DNA of 64,000 nucleotides from Phylloscopus collybita. Lineage: Eukaryota; Chordata; Aves; Passeriformes; Phylloscopidae. Below are positions 47,136-58,434 of the stretch, in pieces. A program made the translations under genes and the position numbers. The stretch covers positions 6,576,001 to 6,640,000 of the forward strand of contig JAJNNQ010000029.1 in assembly GCA_027886175.1 (NCBI GenBank), read 5' to 3'. The notes below the pieces were generated by a model that saw nothing but the letters and a program-made list of their open reading frames with translations, was not told where the DNA came from and made no database searches. Every line of letters begins with the position of its first letter. The stretch's first letter is position 1.

Positions 47136-50079
47136 TTTATCCTGAACAAGAGAGAAGGCCTGTGGTAAAGCAAATTAAGTATTTTGAAACCTAATCTTGA
47201 GAAATTGCTGGCTTAAATAATGTCATATATCTTCTTGTTTTCTAATTCTCCATGCCAGCTGATTCCCTTCAAAAGTATCTTGCTACTTTATGACTCAAAA
47301 AGGAATGGTGTCTCATTCGTTTGTAATTTTCCTCTCTTGATGGTGTCCAAATAGCAATATGCTTGATGGTTATTCAAAAATTATGATGTGGAAGTGGCTG
47401 AAAATTTCCTTAGCTTCCCTCCTCATGAGTCTCTTCATATATCAGAAAGAGAGAAGGTGGCAGAACATTTCTCTTGCTACAGCACTAAATATCTTCTTTG
47501 TGGTATGTATCTTTTTACCAGTGTTATTTTATAAATAAAGTAAATTTGAGGATGCCTTTATTGCTATCATGTTTTTCCTTAATGGGCTTTTTTAGGTACA
47601 ACTATGTCTAAATGGAGAGGGAGTCAGCACACCTGGCTAATCATAGTGGTTTTACTACTGCTGAGTTGCTACATAGCCTTGGGCCAGTCTAAACTTCCAA
47701 GAACATTAATTTTATTCTCATTTCCTGAGAAGAACCCTAGAAAAGATCTTTAAATTCAGATACTACAATGATTGATGGTAAAGAGAGAAGATAGATATAG
47801 AACAATTATGTTTGAACTTCTAAGTGACAGTTAATTGATGTGTTATTATCCATCAAGACATTATAACTATTTAAAGAACTACTTATTCACTTTTGTCCCA
47901 AGTCCACAACCCAGAAAGTAATAGAAAAATCAATGTTATTTATCCACAAATACAACAGTCTATCAGCAAATTAAATAAGTGTTAATTTGTAAGCCTTTCT
48001 CCTAATGTTCAAACAAAGAGAGCCCTTTTTGAAAGTTTCTTTTCTTAACTGTGCTTACAAAATATGTAAGAAGAAAATGTGTCATAGGAAATATTTGCCT
48101 TCAAAAGAAAATCTTATATGCTTGATTTCCAAAGAAATATACTTTAAATATTAAGAAACAAATTAGTTTTTCAATTTATTCAAAATTTACTCCCCTTTCT
48201 GTGGAGCTCAGACTCACAATTTTTTACATGATCACTTAGTTCTGCTATTAAATTTTTGTTAAAAGCATGCAGAATGTAGGATTAGTATTCTACTTTTGCT
48301 AGAGTTTGACAAAACATCAAAACCTCACTCCTTTAATTTTGTATGCACTGCTTTTATTTCTAGTACATTTGTATGGAGAAGCTCATCATCTTGGAATTAT
48401 GATTTGTTCTTAGAGAATAGTGATGCCAACTCATTGCCTTTATATAATTACCTCCAAATCATTAGAAAACAGTGTTTTAAAGGAGGGACACAAAATTTTA
48501 AATTTATTAAAGGTTAATGATGACGTAGAAGTTAGTGAGCAATTTTAACCATGTGTTATTCTATATATTTTTCATATATATTTCATAACAAATGGATTTT
48601 TAAAATGTCTTTGTGCCATAAAGTAGCTTCAAAAGATGCTTACATTCAGACAAATTATCCTTACTGGTTACTGGTGCATAGGTAGCTCTATCCACATTGT
48701 GTCTGTAGCATTCGTTATGATGGGTTATATGTTAAGAGACTAGAGAAAAAAAATCTTCGTACTTATCTGTAGTACAGTCAGTATTGTAAATTTATAATTT
48801 TTTGCACAGTTTTTTCTACTGTTCATCTTGTTCTGAGACCTAATGGCAATAAGTTAATCCATTTAATATGTATAGTAATTAAAGTTCACTAACTGACATG
48901 TCCAAAAGAACCACTTAGAGGCCAGTGGACATATAGCTCGACTGTTTCAAAGTCTGGTTAACACCAGAGCTTCTTTACATGACCAACACTAAGCTACTTC
49001 TAGTAAGGATTTTTTTCATTATCCCTAAAAGTATAAAACATAGTTTCTAAGCAAAATAAGTGATACACCCCCAAAAAAGGAGTGCCTGGAAGTATGTCCT
49101 GCTGAAACCATAGTGTGTGCACACAGACATAAGATACAAACTATACAAAAAAGTTGTACCTTTCTCCTCTGATAATACCTGTCTCTCCAAACAAGCTTTC
49201 AATTTTTTGAGTTTCCCTAGCATAACAAATTTCACACATGGCCTTGCTGATAGTAGAGTATTAGTAAAACATGGGCTTACACTGCTCTGCTCTGACTTAC
49301 GTTCAATGGCTAAGGTCATGTTCTCTCTAAAAGCAGTATACTATAAATTGGTTGTATCTATTTCTTCTGCAATTCACATTTATCTGTTGCAATAATAGTA
49401 ACAAGGCTTACCACAACCACCACACAGTTTATTTAATTTAAAATAGTTGAATGACAATATTTTTTTTTCTCACATATCAGAATTGAATCATTTTCCTGCA
49501 TGCTCTGAGACACCCCAGATCTCCAACAAGAGAACTAAAGATGCTTTGAGGAGACACCAATACGTCAGATTATTCACCTTAGAAAGAATCAAGCCAAAAG
49601 CCAATGCTGTCACCAGTCTCGGAAAAGTCAAGAAACTTTGCTAGGAAAGGTGAGAAGCTGGAATTCAGAGCCAGGTGACCATGCGTGGCTTAGAACTCCC
49701 TGTTGGCAATAAATTGGTTTTTTATTAGCATCAGGCAAAACTAGTCATTCATGTCAGCCTTGTGACCATGCTTTTCTGGTCTGGCTTTAGTGTCTGGTAA
49801 GCCAACACCAAGAAGTTATAAGAAAGTCAGAGAAGTAAGTTTTTGGGGCAATAAATTAAAAATTAATTAAGCCATTAAAGAAAACAGAAATTGAATTAAT
49901 GAAATTTAATCAGACATTTATTGTTGATGTTTGAAAGACACTGTCATCAACTGGTTATAGTCCTAAAGTTTGTATTTTACTCCCCTATGAACTCTTACAG
50001 AACTTCATACAGAGAGAAAAGGACATATGTTTAATGAAACATATATTCTCTGTGTGACCTCAACATGGCCTCACTACAA
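47136..50079. other. Unassigned AT-rich sequence
   Basis: No gene or repeat recognised in 2.9 kb. Confidence 0.55.
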
Positions 50080-50140
50080 TATCAAATGATCTCAAGTTGC
50101 ACCAGGGAAAGTTTAGATAGGGTATAAGGATACTGGAACG
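50080..50140 (+). mobile_element. CR1 tail, part before LTR
   Basis: Contains ATCTCAAGTTGCACCAGGGA and GTTTAGATAGGGTATAAGGA, a standard CR1 near-3' block. It is interrupted by an LTR and resumes near 50443. Confidence 0.65.
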
Positions 50141-50442
50141 TGTCAAGTGTAGCCACGGTTTGTGCCTGCCATGTTTTGGTTTCTGGAAATTCTGTTCCCA
50201 GGACAGAATTGGTAAACAAGGTCATGCTATTGTAAACTAAGATGTTTTTCTACACACTTTCCCAAAGGAGGGACTTCACGTGATGGTCTCTTCAAGTGAC
50301 CAATGGTTCCAGGGGTCCCCACCTCTAAGGTGGGTGCTTTGTGAAAAGGTATAAAGTAGGTTTGGACAATAAACCGCAGGCTCCTCCTGTGAGGGGTCCC
50401 AGCCTTCTGAATGGACTCACATCTCCTCCTTCGTGTCCAACA
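50141..50442 (+). mobile_element. Short solo LTR in CR1 tail
   Basis: About 300 bp with TG...CA ends (end at GTGTCCAACA, 50442). On plus it has GACCAATGG, then TATAAAG (50350-50356) and AATAAA (50368-50373), in LTR order. The two CR1 tail parts bracket it. The left end may instead be TGTTTTGG near 50172; no TSD was resolved. Confidence 0.6.
50350..50373 (+). promoter_or_regulatory. LTR TATA box and poly(A) signal, closely spaced
   Basis: TATAAAG and AATAAA are separated by only 11 bp. The poly(A) signal therefore precedes or overlaps the expected start site, giving a very short R. Confidence 0.6.
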
Positions 50443-50638
50443 GTGACAGTCAGGCACTGAAATAGGCTGCTCAGGAAAGTGATAGAATCATCATGCCTCC
50501 AAGTGCTCAAAAGGCATGTGGATGTGAGACTTGGGGATATGATTTAGTAATTTACATGGCAATCCTGGGTGAAGAGTGAAACCTGATGATTTTAGAGCTC
50601 TCTTCTAACTTAAATTATTCTATGATTCCATGATTCTT
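50443..50638 (+). mobile_element. CR1 3' end after LTR
   Basis: CAGGCACTGAAATAGGCTGC through AGTGCTCAAAAGGCATGTGG to the terminal ATTCTATGATTCCATGATTCTT, a clean CR1 octamer tail. Confidence 0.85.
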
Positions 50639-52689
50639 AAACTATATTAATTTTCAAAATAACAAAAGAAAATAAATGCATTTAACAGGCTTTTTTTTCT
50701 GCTTTGAGTGTTACTTCAATCCATAAGATAATTTTAGGATGGGTAACATATTTCAGTGTCCTTCATGATTTGGACAATACAGTATTTTATTTTTAGAGCA
50801 AATATTTTTTCTCAAAATACAACAATAATCTGAGATCAAATGTTATCCATTATTAAATGCAAGGTTTTCTGTTCCATGCAGCACCAGGATCCTTGGGGTT
50901 AGAAGAAGATCACAAAAGATATGGTCTGGTGTGAAGTAGTATTGAACCACAATAAGGAACTGCTCCTCTTCTACCCTGTAAGTTGTCCTCCACTTTAGTT
51001 CAATTTCTCTACAGGGGGTGCATACCCTAGTATCAGACTGATAAAAATTGTCATAAGAAAATGGTCAGGTTTGTTCCTGACAACCCCTGACTATGAATGA
51101 AAGGAAGACTATGAAGGTATTCCACAATGCACAAGGCTCCTAAGAACTGCTGGAAAAATATTTTCATGTAGGATGGGTTTATTCTGTTGAAACCAGAATA
51201 TGCTCAGATCTCAGTATGGAATTCAAGTCTTCTTCCCTAGTGTCTTCTGCTCAGAAGAGAAAAAAGGAACTCTGCAAATTATCTCACTCTCCCAAATATC
51301 TGAGCAAAAGCTGAAGACATCCTTTAATATACAATTTCCTGTTATGATTCTAAAATAAATATCTTTCTGGATGGATCTATGTGTATTTTTGCCACCTTTA
51401 CAAAAGTTTTACAATACTTTAAATAACTGGGGTTTTGTTGTCTTCTAGAAGAAAAACAAGTTTCATTAAATTGGAGACTCTTATCAAGGTTGCCAAAGGC
51501 CCTTAAATTCTTTAAGATAAAATACATGTCATTGTAGTCTTTCAAAAGTTACAGGGTACAAACTTGTCTCAAATGAGAAATGACACCTCCAAATCCAAGC
51601 TCTATCAAGACATAGACAGTCAATGTTTTGTTTTTGTCCTGGCTAATGAAATTTACATTTCTTTCCCTGGCTTCACTTCTGTTTTTTTCTTCATCTCACT
51701 TCTTTTGTATTTTTCCTAGCACCACTCTTTTCATACTAAAATTATTTGGATGTTTATCACCCACATCAGAAGTATGTACCACCGAGCATTCATAAGCACC
51801 GAACAAGCTCAATACTGAAGGAAACACAATAAGGTCTTCTGAGAAAGAAGAAGGGTCTCATGGAAATGTGGCTCTAAATCAAATTATCTGCTTTACCACC
51901 AGAAATTACTGATACAATTAGAGAAAATAAATTTAAGAGCCACACTTACTATTACAAGTTCACTGATACATTTTTACTTTTTAAAAAAAAGTATTCATTG
52001 ATTGCAGAGAAAGCTCAACACATAACAAGACATCAGGTCATGTACCGCAGTGACAAGCAATAAAAAAAAAAAGTCTGTAAATGAACTGGAAAAAAATATA
52101 ATGTGAAACAAAGTAAAGATTGCAAACTCTGCAACCACAGCATTCTTCAGCATGTCAAAACTTTCCTGAGAATGACCTTACCTTAATTAAAATATACTTT
52201 TTCAATTTCTCTAGATATCTTAAAACAGTTTCTAAAGACATACACTGCAATTCATGCTAATAACAGGTCCGTAATTTCCTCTTATAGCTCAGGTTCTTTC
52301 CCCAGTAACTGGATTTTGCTGGCCACTCTTCAGCCTTCCAAGATTTCTCCTGAACTATGTGAGCTGGAACAACATATGATAAAGCTTTTCCAATTCCTTT
52401 GCTCATTTCTTTTTAGCACTTTTTGAAGACTATGTGGCATATACGAATTTACAGTATTAACCTCATCAAATTCTTTACTGGAATCATGATCTTTATTATC
52501 TATAAAAGTAATCAGAATTACAATAACTATTACCACCCCACAATATAACACAAAACATGTTTTGTTTTCTTTTTCAACATCTCTGAAGGACCAGGTAGAA
52601 AGTCTGTGAAATAGCAGCCTGAATAGGAAAAAGGTTGTAAATTTTCTACTATCTCTAGAAATAGGAATAGGAAATAGTCTGTAGAAGTT
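50639..52689. other. Unassigned sequence
   Basis: No gene or repeat recognised in 2 kb. Confidence 0.55.
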
Positions 52690-54208
52690 TCAGGTGGGGT
52701 GTCTGCACCATCTACCACAGGGATGGCTGAAAGCTGCACCCAGATGGAGCTGCTAAAGAGGCTGCAGTGCAGCCTTCACACTGAAGGTAGTGCATAGACA
52801 TCTTTCCTGGGTCAGGGACAGGCAGCAGAGTTGCCTAGGGAAGATGTGCCCAGATGGAAAACCTCCTATAGAAGGTGGCTGAACTGTAGGAGGCAGTCAG
52901 GTAAGAATGTGCCTGGCATTAGAAAGACTGAAAGGACTGGGACAGCTTGTTCCAAACAAAGCCTACAGGGAATTCACAGCACATAGCCAAACAAAGGCTC
53001 CTCCAACAGCAAACCAGAATAGAGAGGGAGGAATAATGCAAGAGAATGTGAGCTTGCCATGGCAAGGACCTGCAGGAGGAGGACACTTCCCCCAAAACGT
53101 GAGATACCCTTGCAGAACCACTTTGTTGCTCTGCAGACTGAAAAGTCTCTGGATATTGACTATTCAGACTTCAGTAATGCATTTGACACAATCTCCTACA
53201 GCATTCTCCTGAGGCAACTGGCTGCACATGGCTTGGACAAGGGTATTCCTTTTTGGATGAAAAACTGGTTGGATGGCTGGACCCAGAGAGTGGTGATGAA
53301 AGGATTTGTATCCATCTGGCAACTGAAGTATTTCCCAGAGGTCAGTGTTAAGGCTAGCCCTGTTTAAAATCTTTTTTTTGATGATGTGAAGTGAGGATTG
53401 AGTCCATCCTCAGTAAGTTTGCAGACAATACCAAGTTAGGTGGGACTGTTGATATGCTCAAGTATTGGAACTCTACAGAGAGATCTTGACAGACTGGCTT
53501 GATGAGCTAAGGACAAGCACATGGGGTTCAACAAGGTGGTGGAATGCCAGGTCCTCTCCTTGGGTGACAACAACCCCAAGCAGCACTTCACACTTGGGGA
53601 AGAGTTCTTTAAAACTGTGCATCAGAAAAGGACTTGGGGCTTCAGGATGTGTCTGCGTGTCAAGAAGGCCGATGGCATCTTGGCCTTTATCAAGAACAGT
53701 GTGGCCAGCAGGACCAGGGAAATGATCATTCTGTTGTACTTGGCACTGGTGAGGCCACACCTCAAATCTTGTGCTCAGTTTTGGGGCCCTCACCTCCAAA
53801 AGGACATTGAGATGTTAGAGTGCTTCTAGAAAGGGCAACAGATCTGGTAAAGGGTCTAGAAAACATGACAAACAACTGGGAGAACTGGGGTTGTTTTACG
53901 TGGAAGAGGCTCAGAGAGGACATCATTCTGTTGTGTCTCAAGTGAAATGATGAGAGGAAATGACATTCAGCTGTGTCAGGGGAGGTACAGATTAGATATC
54001 AGAAAAAAATATCTTCTGTGAATGACTGGCATTGGAATAAAGTTGCCCAGGAATGTTGTAGAGTCACTTTCTCTGGAAATGCCAAAGAAGCATCTGGATG
54101 TGGCACCTGGGGATATGATTTAGGAGTAGTTACAGTGTGGCTAGGTTGTTGATTTGACTCGATGGTCTTGGAGGTCTCTTCCAACCTTGATGATTCTGTG
54201 ATTCTATA
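52690..54208 (+). mobile_element. CR1 copy, internally deleted, complete 3' end
   Basis: The left 400 bp (to about 53090) may be a CR1 5' or ORF1 region and is the least certain part. From about 53130 it is clear CR1 reverse transcriptase through to a terminal GATTCTGTGATTCTATA. The endonuclease and fingers are missing, so a large internal deletion is likely. Confidence 0.75.
53135..53829 (+). pseudogene. CR1 reverse transcriptase remnant (palm and thumb)
   Basis: The best preserved reverse transcriptase here. It encodes DYSDFSNAFDTISY, then FWMKNWLDGWTQRVV, then after a shift ALVRPHLKSCAQFWGP. The catalytic FADD box reads F-A-D-N (53418-53429), so the second aspartate is lost. Frameshifts around 53370-53520 separate the blocks. 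Inactive. Confidence 0.8.
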
Positions 54209-54221
54209 TTATCTCTTGGAG

Positions 54222-54480
54222 GTATAATACAGAAGGACACAAGCAATCCAGGAGACTCCTGGAAAACACTGATGATAACTTCCTTCTTCAAGTTACAGAG
54301 AAGTCAATGAGGACAGGTGCTATGCTGCACCTTGTTCTCTCCAAAAAGAAGAGCCTGGTGAGGACTGAGAAATTCAAGGGCAGCCATGTCCGCAGTGGTC
54401 ATGAAATGGTGGTTTTAGGGTAGCAAGGAGAGAATACAGCAAGGTAACTACCCTGGAATTCAGGATAGCAGTTTTTGTTT
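54222..54480 (+). mobile_element. CR1 endonuclease fragment
   Basis: ACAAGCAATCCAGGAGACTC, GATGATAACTTCCTTCTTCA and CAGTGGTCATGAAATGGTGG match the CR1 endonuclease C-terminal half. It lies just downstream of the 3' end of the preceding copy, so it belongs to a different CR1. Confidence 0.75.
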
Positions 54481-56984
54481 TTTCATTTGCAAGCAATTTG
54501 AGTAATACCAAAGGAATCTCAATATTGTATGGATTTTGTCCTTCACAGACTTATGGATATTAACTGAAGTTAATGATTTCACTCTAATGATGTTATTTGC
54601 TCCCTGAAGGTTAACTTATAACCATGTACTCTGATTTCACTGATTTCTATTGAATTACTTTGTAGCAGTGAAAGCAGAGTCAAAGCTACATATTATCATA
54701 CCTATTGGGCATATTTAGCAAATTATTATTTATTGTAGCTTGAATATTCAGAATATTGGACTCAGAATACTAAAATGGAATGTCTATCCCATTCTTATGG
54801 AGCTTTAAAGAAAGTTATGGTTATTAAAACAATGTCTGTTCTGTATTTAGCCATGTCATTTTATGCTACTGGATTTTCTAGGTGATTAGATTTTTGTTTG
54901 ATGTTAAAAGTACAATGCAAGGATATTTGTCTCTCTAGACTTTTAGTAGAATTCCATGGCATGTTTATTTAGAAGGCTTCTCGTAGGTCCTGCGATAGCA
55001 AGTACATTATGGTTTTTTACCCACAGACCTCTTTCACCTTTTCTTTTTCCCTTGGATTATGAATTAATAATCCATGCATTCATATTTTCCACTTGTCAAA
55101 CTCAGGCAACAGTGAAAATAAGCAGCACAAATTGGCAGATAATGCACCTTATTTCCATGTAGAAGCAGGTGCATTTTCTTCAGTGTAAGTGGCAAGATGA
55201 TGCTGATCCACTTTGACAGGCAGGCAGATCTAAAATTACTCAGCACACTTTGCCACTGGTTCGGGGAAAGTCTCCCATGAGCTTGTTCTGCAATTCTTTA
55301 GTCCCCAGAGTGTTAATTAAAATTTACTGGATAATATTTGCAAGGCTCAATGGTTATAGCAATTATCAGTTACTAAATGTTAGTGGCAGAGATGACACCT
55401 GATGATTGGATGCTTTATTCAAGATATTCAAGAGATTTTCTCCTCACCTTTTTTTTTAAAAAACCTTCTCTTTAGTTCTTGAAATAGCTGGATCAGCTAA
55501 GTATCTCAATCAGCCTTTAGACTAAAAATTACTCACATAGAAGTTTAATTATCTATTTATCCTTGAGTTTCTTTTCAGGTGCCACTAAAATTTTTACAAA
55601 AGAGGAACAGAGTTGTTATAAAAGCCTTTAGAAATGCAGGGGTCAGCTCAGGACAGCAAAAGGAATTACCTTCTAAATATACCTGCTGCTCGGTTCAAAT
55701 TTATTCAACAAAATTTTAGACTGGAGACTTGCTAATCACACATGCAATAAATAACAGCCTCTTTCAAATTACTGAAGTCCAATTATCAGTGATTCAATTA
55801 TCCAATTACCAGTGACTTCTTTCTCTCTCCCCTTAAAGTTTCATCAACATATTGAAACCCAATCACTCTAAAAGAAATATTTTTACCTTTTTTGTTACTA
55901 ACAGAAGAAAGTTTGCTTAGAGTTTGATTCATTTTTATTTAGATACTTAATACTTTAGCTACTTTTCCTCCAAATCATTTGATATTTCTGTTCAGATTCT
56001 TGAAATTGTGCAGCATTCCTGCTCACTAAGGACCTGCTCTTCTAAGTCTCTCTAATGTAATGAGATCATGTCCTTTTTTGTTCTCAAGACTGGCCAACTC
56101 CATGAATGAGGGTAGACTGAACTGGCTAAATGTTGGCAAGCTCCGTAGACAGTTTTCAACTACAGTCATATTGCCTCTACCTCATGCCCCTCTGCAATAA
56201 TCACAGAAGAGGCACAAAGTTAGAAGGCTTTGTTTCTGACTAGGCACTTCCATAACCTACCCAAAGGCCAGAAAATTCACTGCAATATTTGTCAGAGATA
56301 GGTAACCCAAAAAAAGTCAGCACCTGAAACAGAGTGGAAAAAGGACAACAAAAACTGCAAACTTATGAACCTCTGCCAGTTGTTACATCCCAGGATATTG
56401 TTTTCCTCATTTAAGTGAAAAGATTTCTTCTAATAAAAAAAATAAAAAAATAAAAAAAAAAAAAAAAAATAAAAAAAAAAAAAAAAAAAATAGAGAGAGA
56501 AAATGCCAGGGAGGACAAAGCTGTAGGGTTTAACACAAGTTACACACTATTTAAAGTTCAACTTGAAAGTCATACCACATAACAAAGTACGGCTTAATGT
56601 TGTGAAAGGCAATGCTCTAGGTTCATTAGGTAAGTTCAGTTGACTGAACCAACACCTGTGTGTCCCTAGACTTTCCAAAAGGCTAAAGAATAACATTGCA
56701 GATGATTCTATGGGAAGAACCCTATTCTGTGCAGCAAAATAATCTGACAGCACTAGTCAGAAGACAAGATAAAGGCAAAAAGAAAGCCCAAAAGAAAATT
56801 AAAATCATGAAAGAGAACAAATAGAAAAGAAAATAAAATCAAAGCATAGAAAGAACAGGGTAGAGAGAGAGAAAAAATTGACATCAGGTGTAAAATGTGT
56901 TTACACAAAAATATGGGGAAAAAAAAGATAATAGTTATAAAGATCTGAAGAGAGAGATGAGGAACCAACACTATTCTTTTGTAG
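54481..56984. other. Unassigned sequence with an A-rich tract
   Basis: No gene recognised. An A-rich tract with TAAA breaks lies at 56434-56490. Confidence 0.55.
56434..56490. repeat. A-rich tract
   Basis: A runs with a few T interruptions, not preceded by a recognisable retrocopy. Confidence 0.9.
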
Positions 56985-57562
56985 TAAGAACAGCCAGCAG
57001 TGTGCTGGGCTGCATAAGAAGAAGTGTTACCTGAAGGTTGAGGTACGTGATCCTCCACCGCTCCTCAGCACTGGTGAGGCCACCACTGGTGTACTGTGCC
57101 CACTTCTGGACTCTCCAATACTAGAGACTGGTGAATATACTTGGAGAGCATCTAGAGAGGAACTAAGATGATGAAGGGACTAGAGCAATAAACGTAGGAG
57201 GAACTTCAAAGACAGCTCAGGTTGTTGAGCCTGGAAGAGACTCAGGGGAAAATTCATCAAGGTTCCTGGATACCTGAAGGGAGGGTGTAAAGATGACAGA
57301 CCCAGTATCTGGTAAGTGGTGCCCCGTAACAGAGTGAAAACAATGGGCACAGGCTGAAACATGACAAGTTCCTCCTCAACACAAGGAGATATCCTTTTAC
57401 GTGTTGGATGATTGAGCCTAGCAACAGGTTGCCCTGAAAGAGCTGTGGACTCTGTCCAGCCATCTGAACAAGGTCTTGGACAACCTGGTCTATGTGAAAA
57501 TACTTGATGTTCATACTTTGGATGTCCCTTCTAACTGCAACATTTCTATCATGTCCAGTGGC
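56985..57562 (+). mobile_element. CR1 3' portion
   Basis: GTGCTGGGCTGCATAAGAAG, CTCAGCACTGGTGAGGCCAC and GCAACAGGTTGCCCTGAAAG, ending near TTCTAACTGCAACATTTCTA. Frame broken throughout. Confidence 0.8.
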
Positions 57563-57886
57563 AAGGGGCAGGAGGTTCTTCTTCCCTGAGAAGAGCCTTC
57601 GGAGAAGCTGAGCCATTGTGCTCCCTCCACTGGCTCATGGGAGCCCACAATGCTGGGCTGCCTGTTTCTGAGAATTTGTGTTTGAGGCACCAACCCCTCA
57701 CAGGACCCTGAGGTTCAAGTCCACTCACAAGGCCACATGAAGGCAGGACCCATGCCCAGTGTAGGGAATGCTTTCCGATGCTGTGTGGCAGTGAGCTGCC
57801 CAGGACTGTGAACTGCATACCAGGTAAGTATGTAAGAGAGCAACCATTAGGAATACAGAGGTTGCTCTTCTGCCTGCCTGCCACCA
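57563..57886. other. Unassigned spacer between CR1 tails
   Basis: GC content is higher than the surroundings. No gene recognised. The minus-strand frames here run into the microsatellite. Confidence 0.4.
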
Positions 57887-57980
57887 GCGTGTATATGCAT
57901 ATATATATGTATATGTGTATGTGTGTGTACATTTGTGTGTGTATGTATATGTGTGTGTATATGTAAATATATGCTCACTA
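57887..57980. repeat. TG/TA dinucleotide microsatellite
   Basis: Compound TATG, TATA and TGTG repeat of about 90 bp. Confidence 0.95.
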
Positions 57981-58014
57981 ATGTGAGAGCACAGTGCTCA
58001 ACTTGTCCTTGGTG

Positions 58015-58110
58015 ATTCTCAGACGCTGTCTGGACACGATTCTGGGCAACCTTCTCTATAGTGTTGGACCTGATAACCTTCAGACATCCCTCCTAACCTG
58101 TGATTCTGTA
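58015..58110 (+). mobile_element. CR1 terminal fragment
   Basis: GACGCTGTCTGGACACGATT to CCTAACCTGTGATTCTGTAG, the last ~95 bp of a CR1 of a different subtype from the tail at 56985-57562. Confidence 0.75.
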
Positions 58111-58157
58111 GTCAGAAACTCAGGGAGTGGAATCACAGTATTTGTTCCTTGCCTAAA

Positions 58158-58193
58158 ATGTCAACCAAGCTTTTGATGTCAACCAAGCTTTTG
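58158..58193. repeat. Exact 18-bp tandem duplication
   Basis: ATGTCAACCAAGCTTTTG occurs twice back to back with no mismatch. Confidence 0.95.
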
Positions 58194-58392
58194 TACAGAG
58201 ATACCATTACAGATATTTTTCATCATTTTCCTCTTATATCATAAATACGAGTCTAATATTTTCCACAAACCTTTTGACTTCATCCTACCGTGAATACTAG
58301 AGATTTCTAAAATATTATCATCAGTTTGGATACAACAATGAGATATCATTCTGAAAAATATGCCAACACTGCCTAGTTGTGCTGTTTATTTC

Positions 58393-58395
<3 letters not shown>

Positions 58396-58431
<36 letters not shown>
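58396..58431. repeat. Run of 36 T
   Basis: Uninterrupted T homopolymer. There is no obvious retrocopy on the minus strand for which it would be the tail. Confidence 0.95.

Positions 58432-58434
<3 letters not shown>

Noticed and set aside
57549..57932. 127-codon minus-strand frame
   Set aside because: It starts in the TG/TA microsatellite (IHIYIY residues) and runs through CR1-adjacent spacer.
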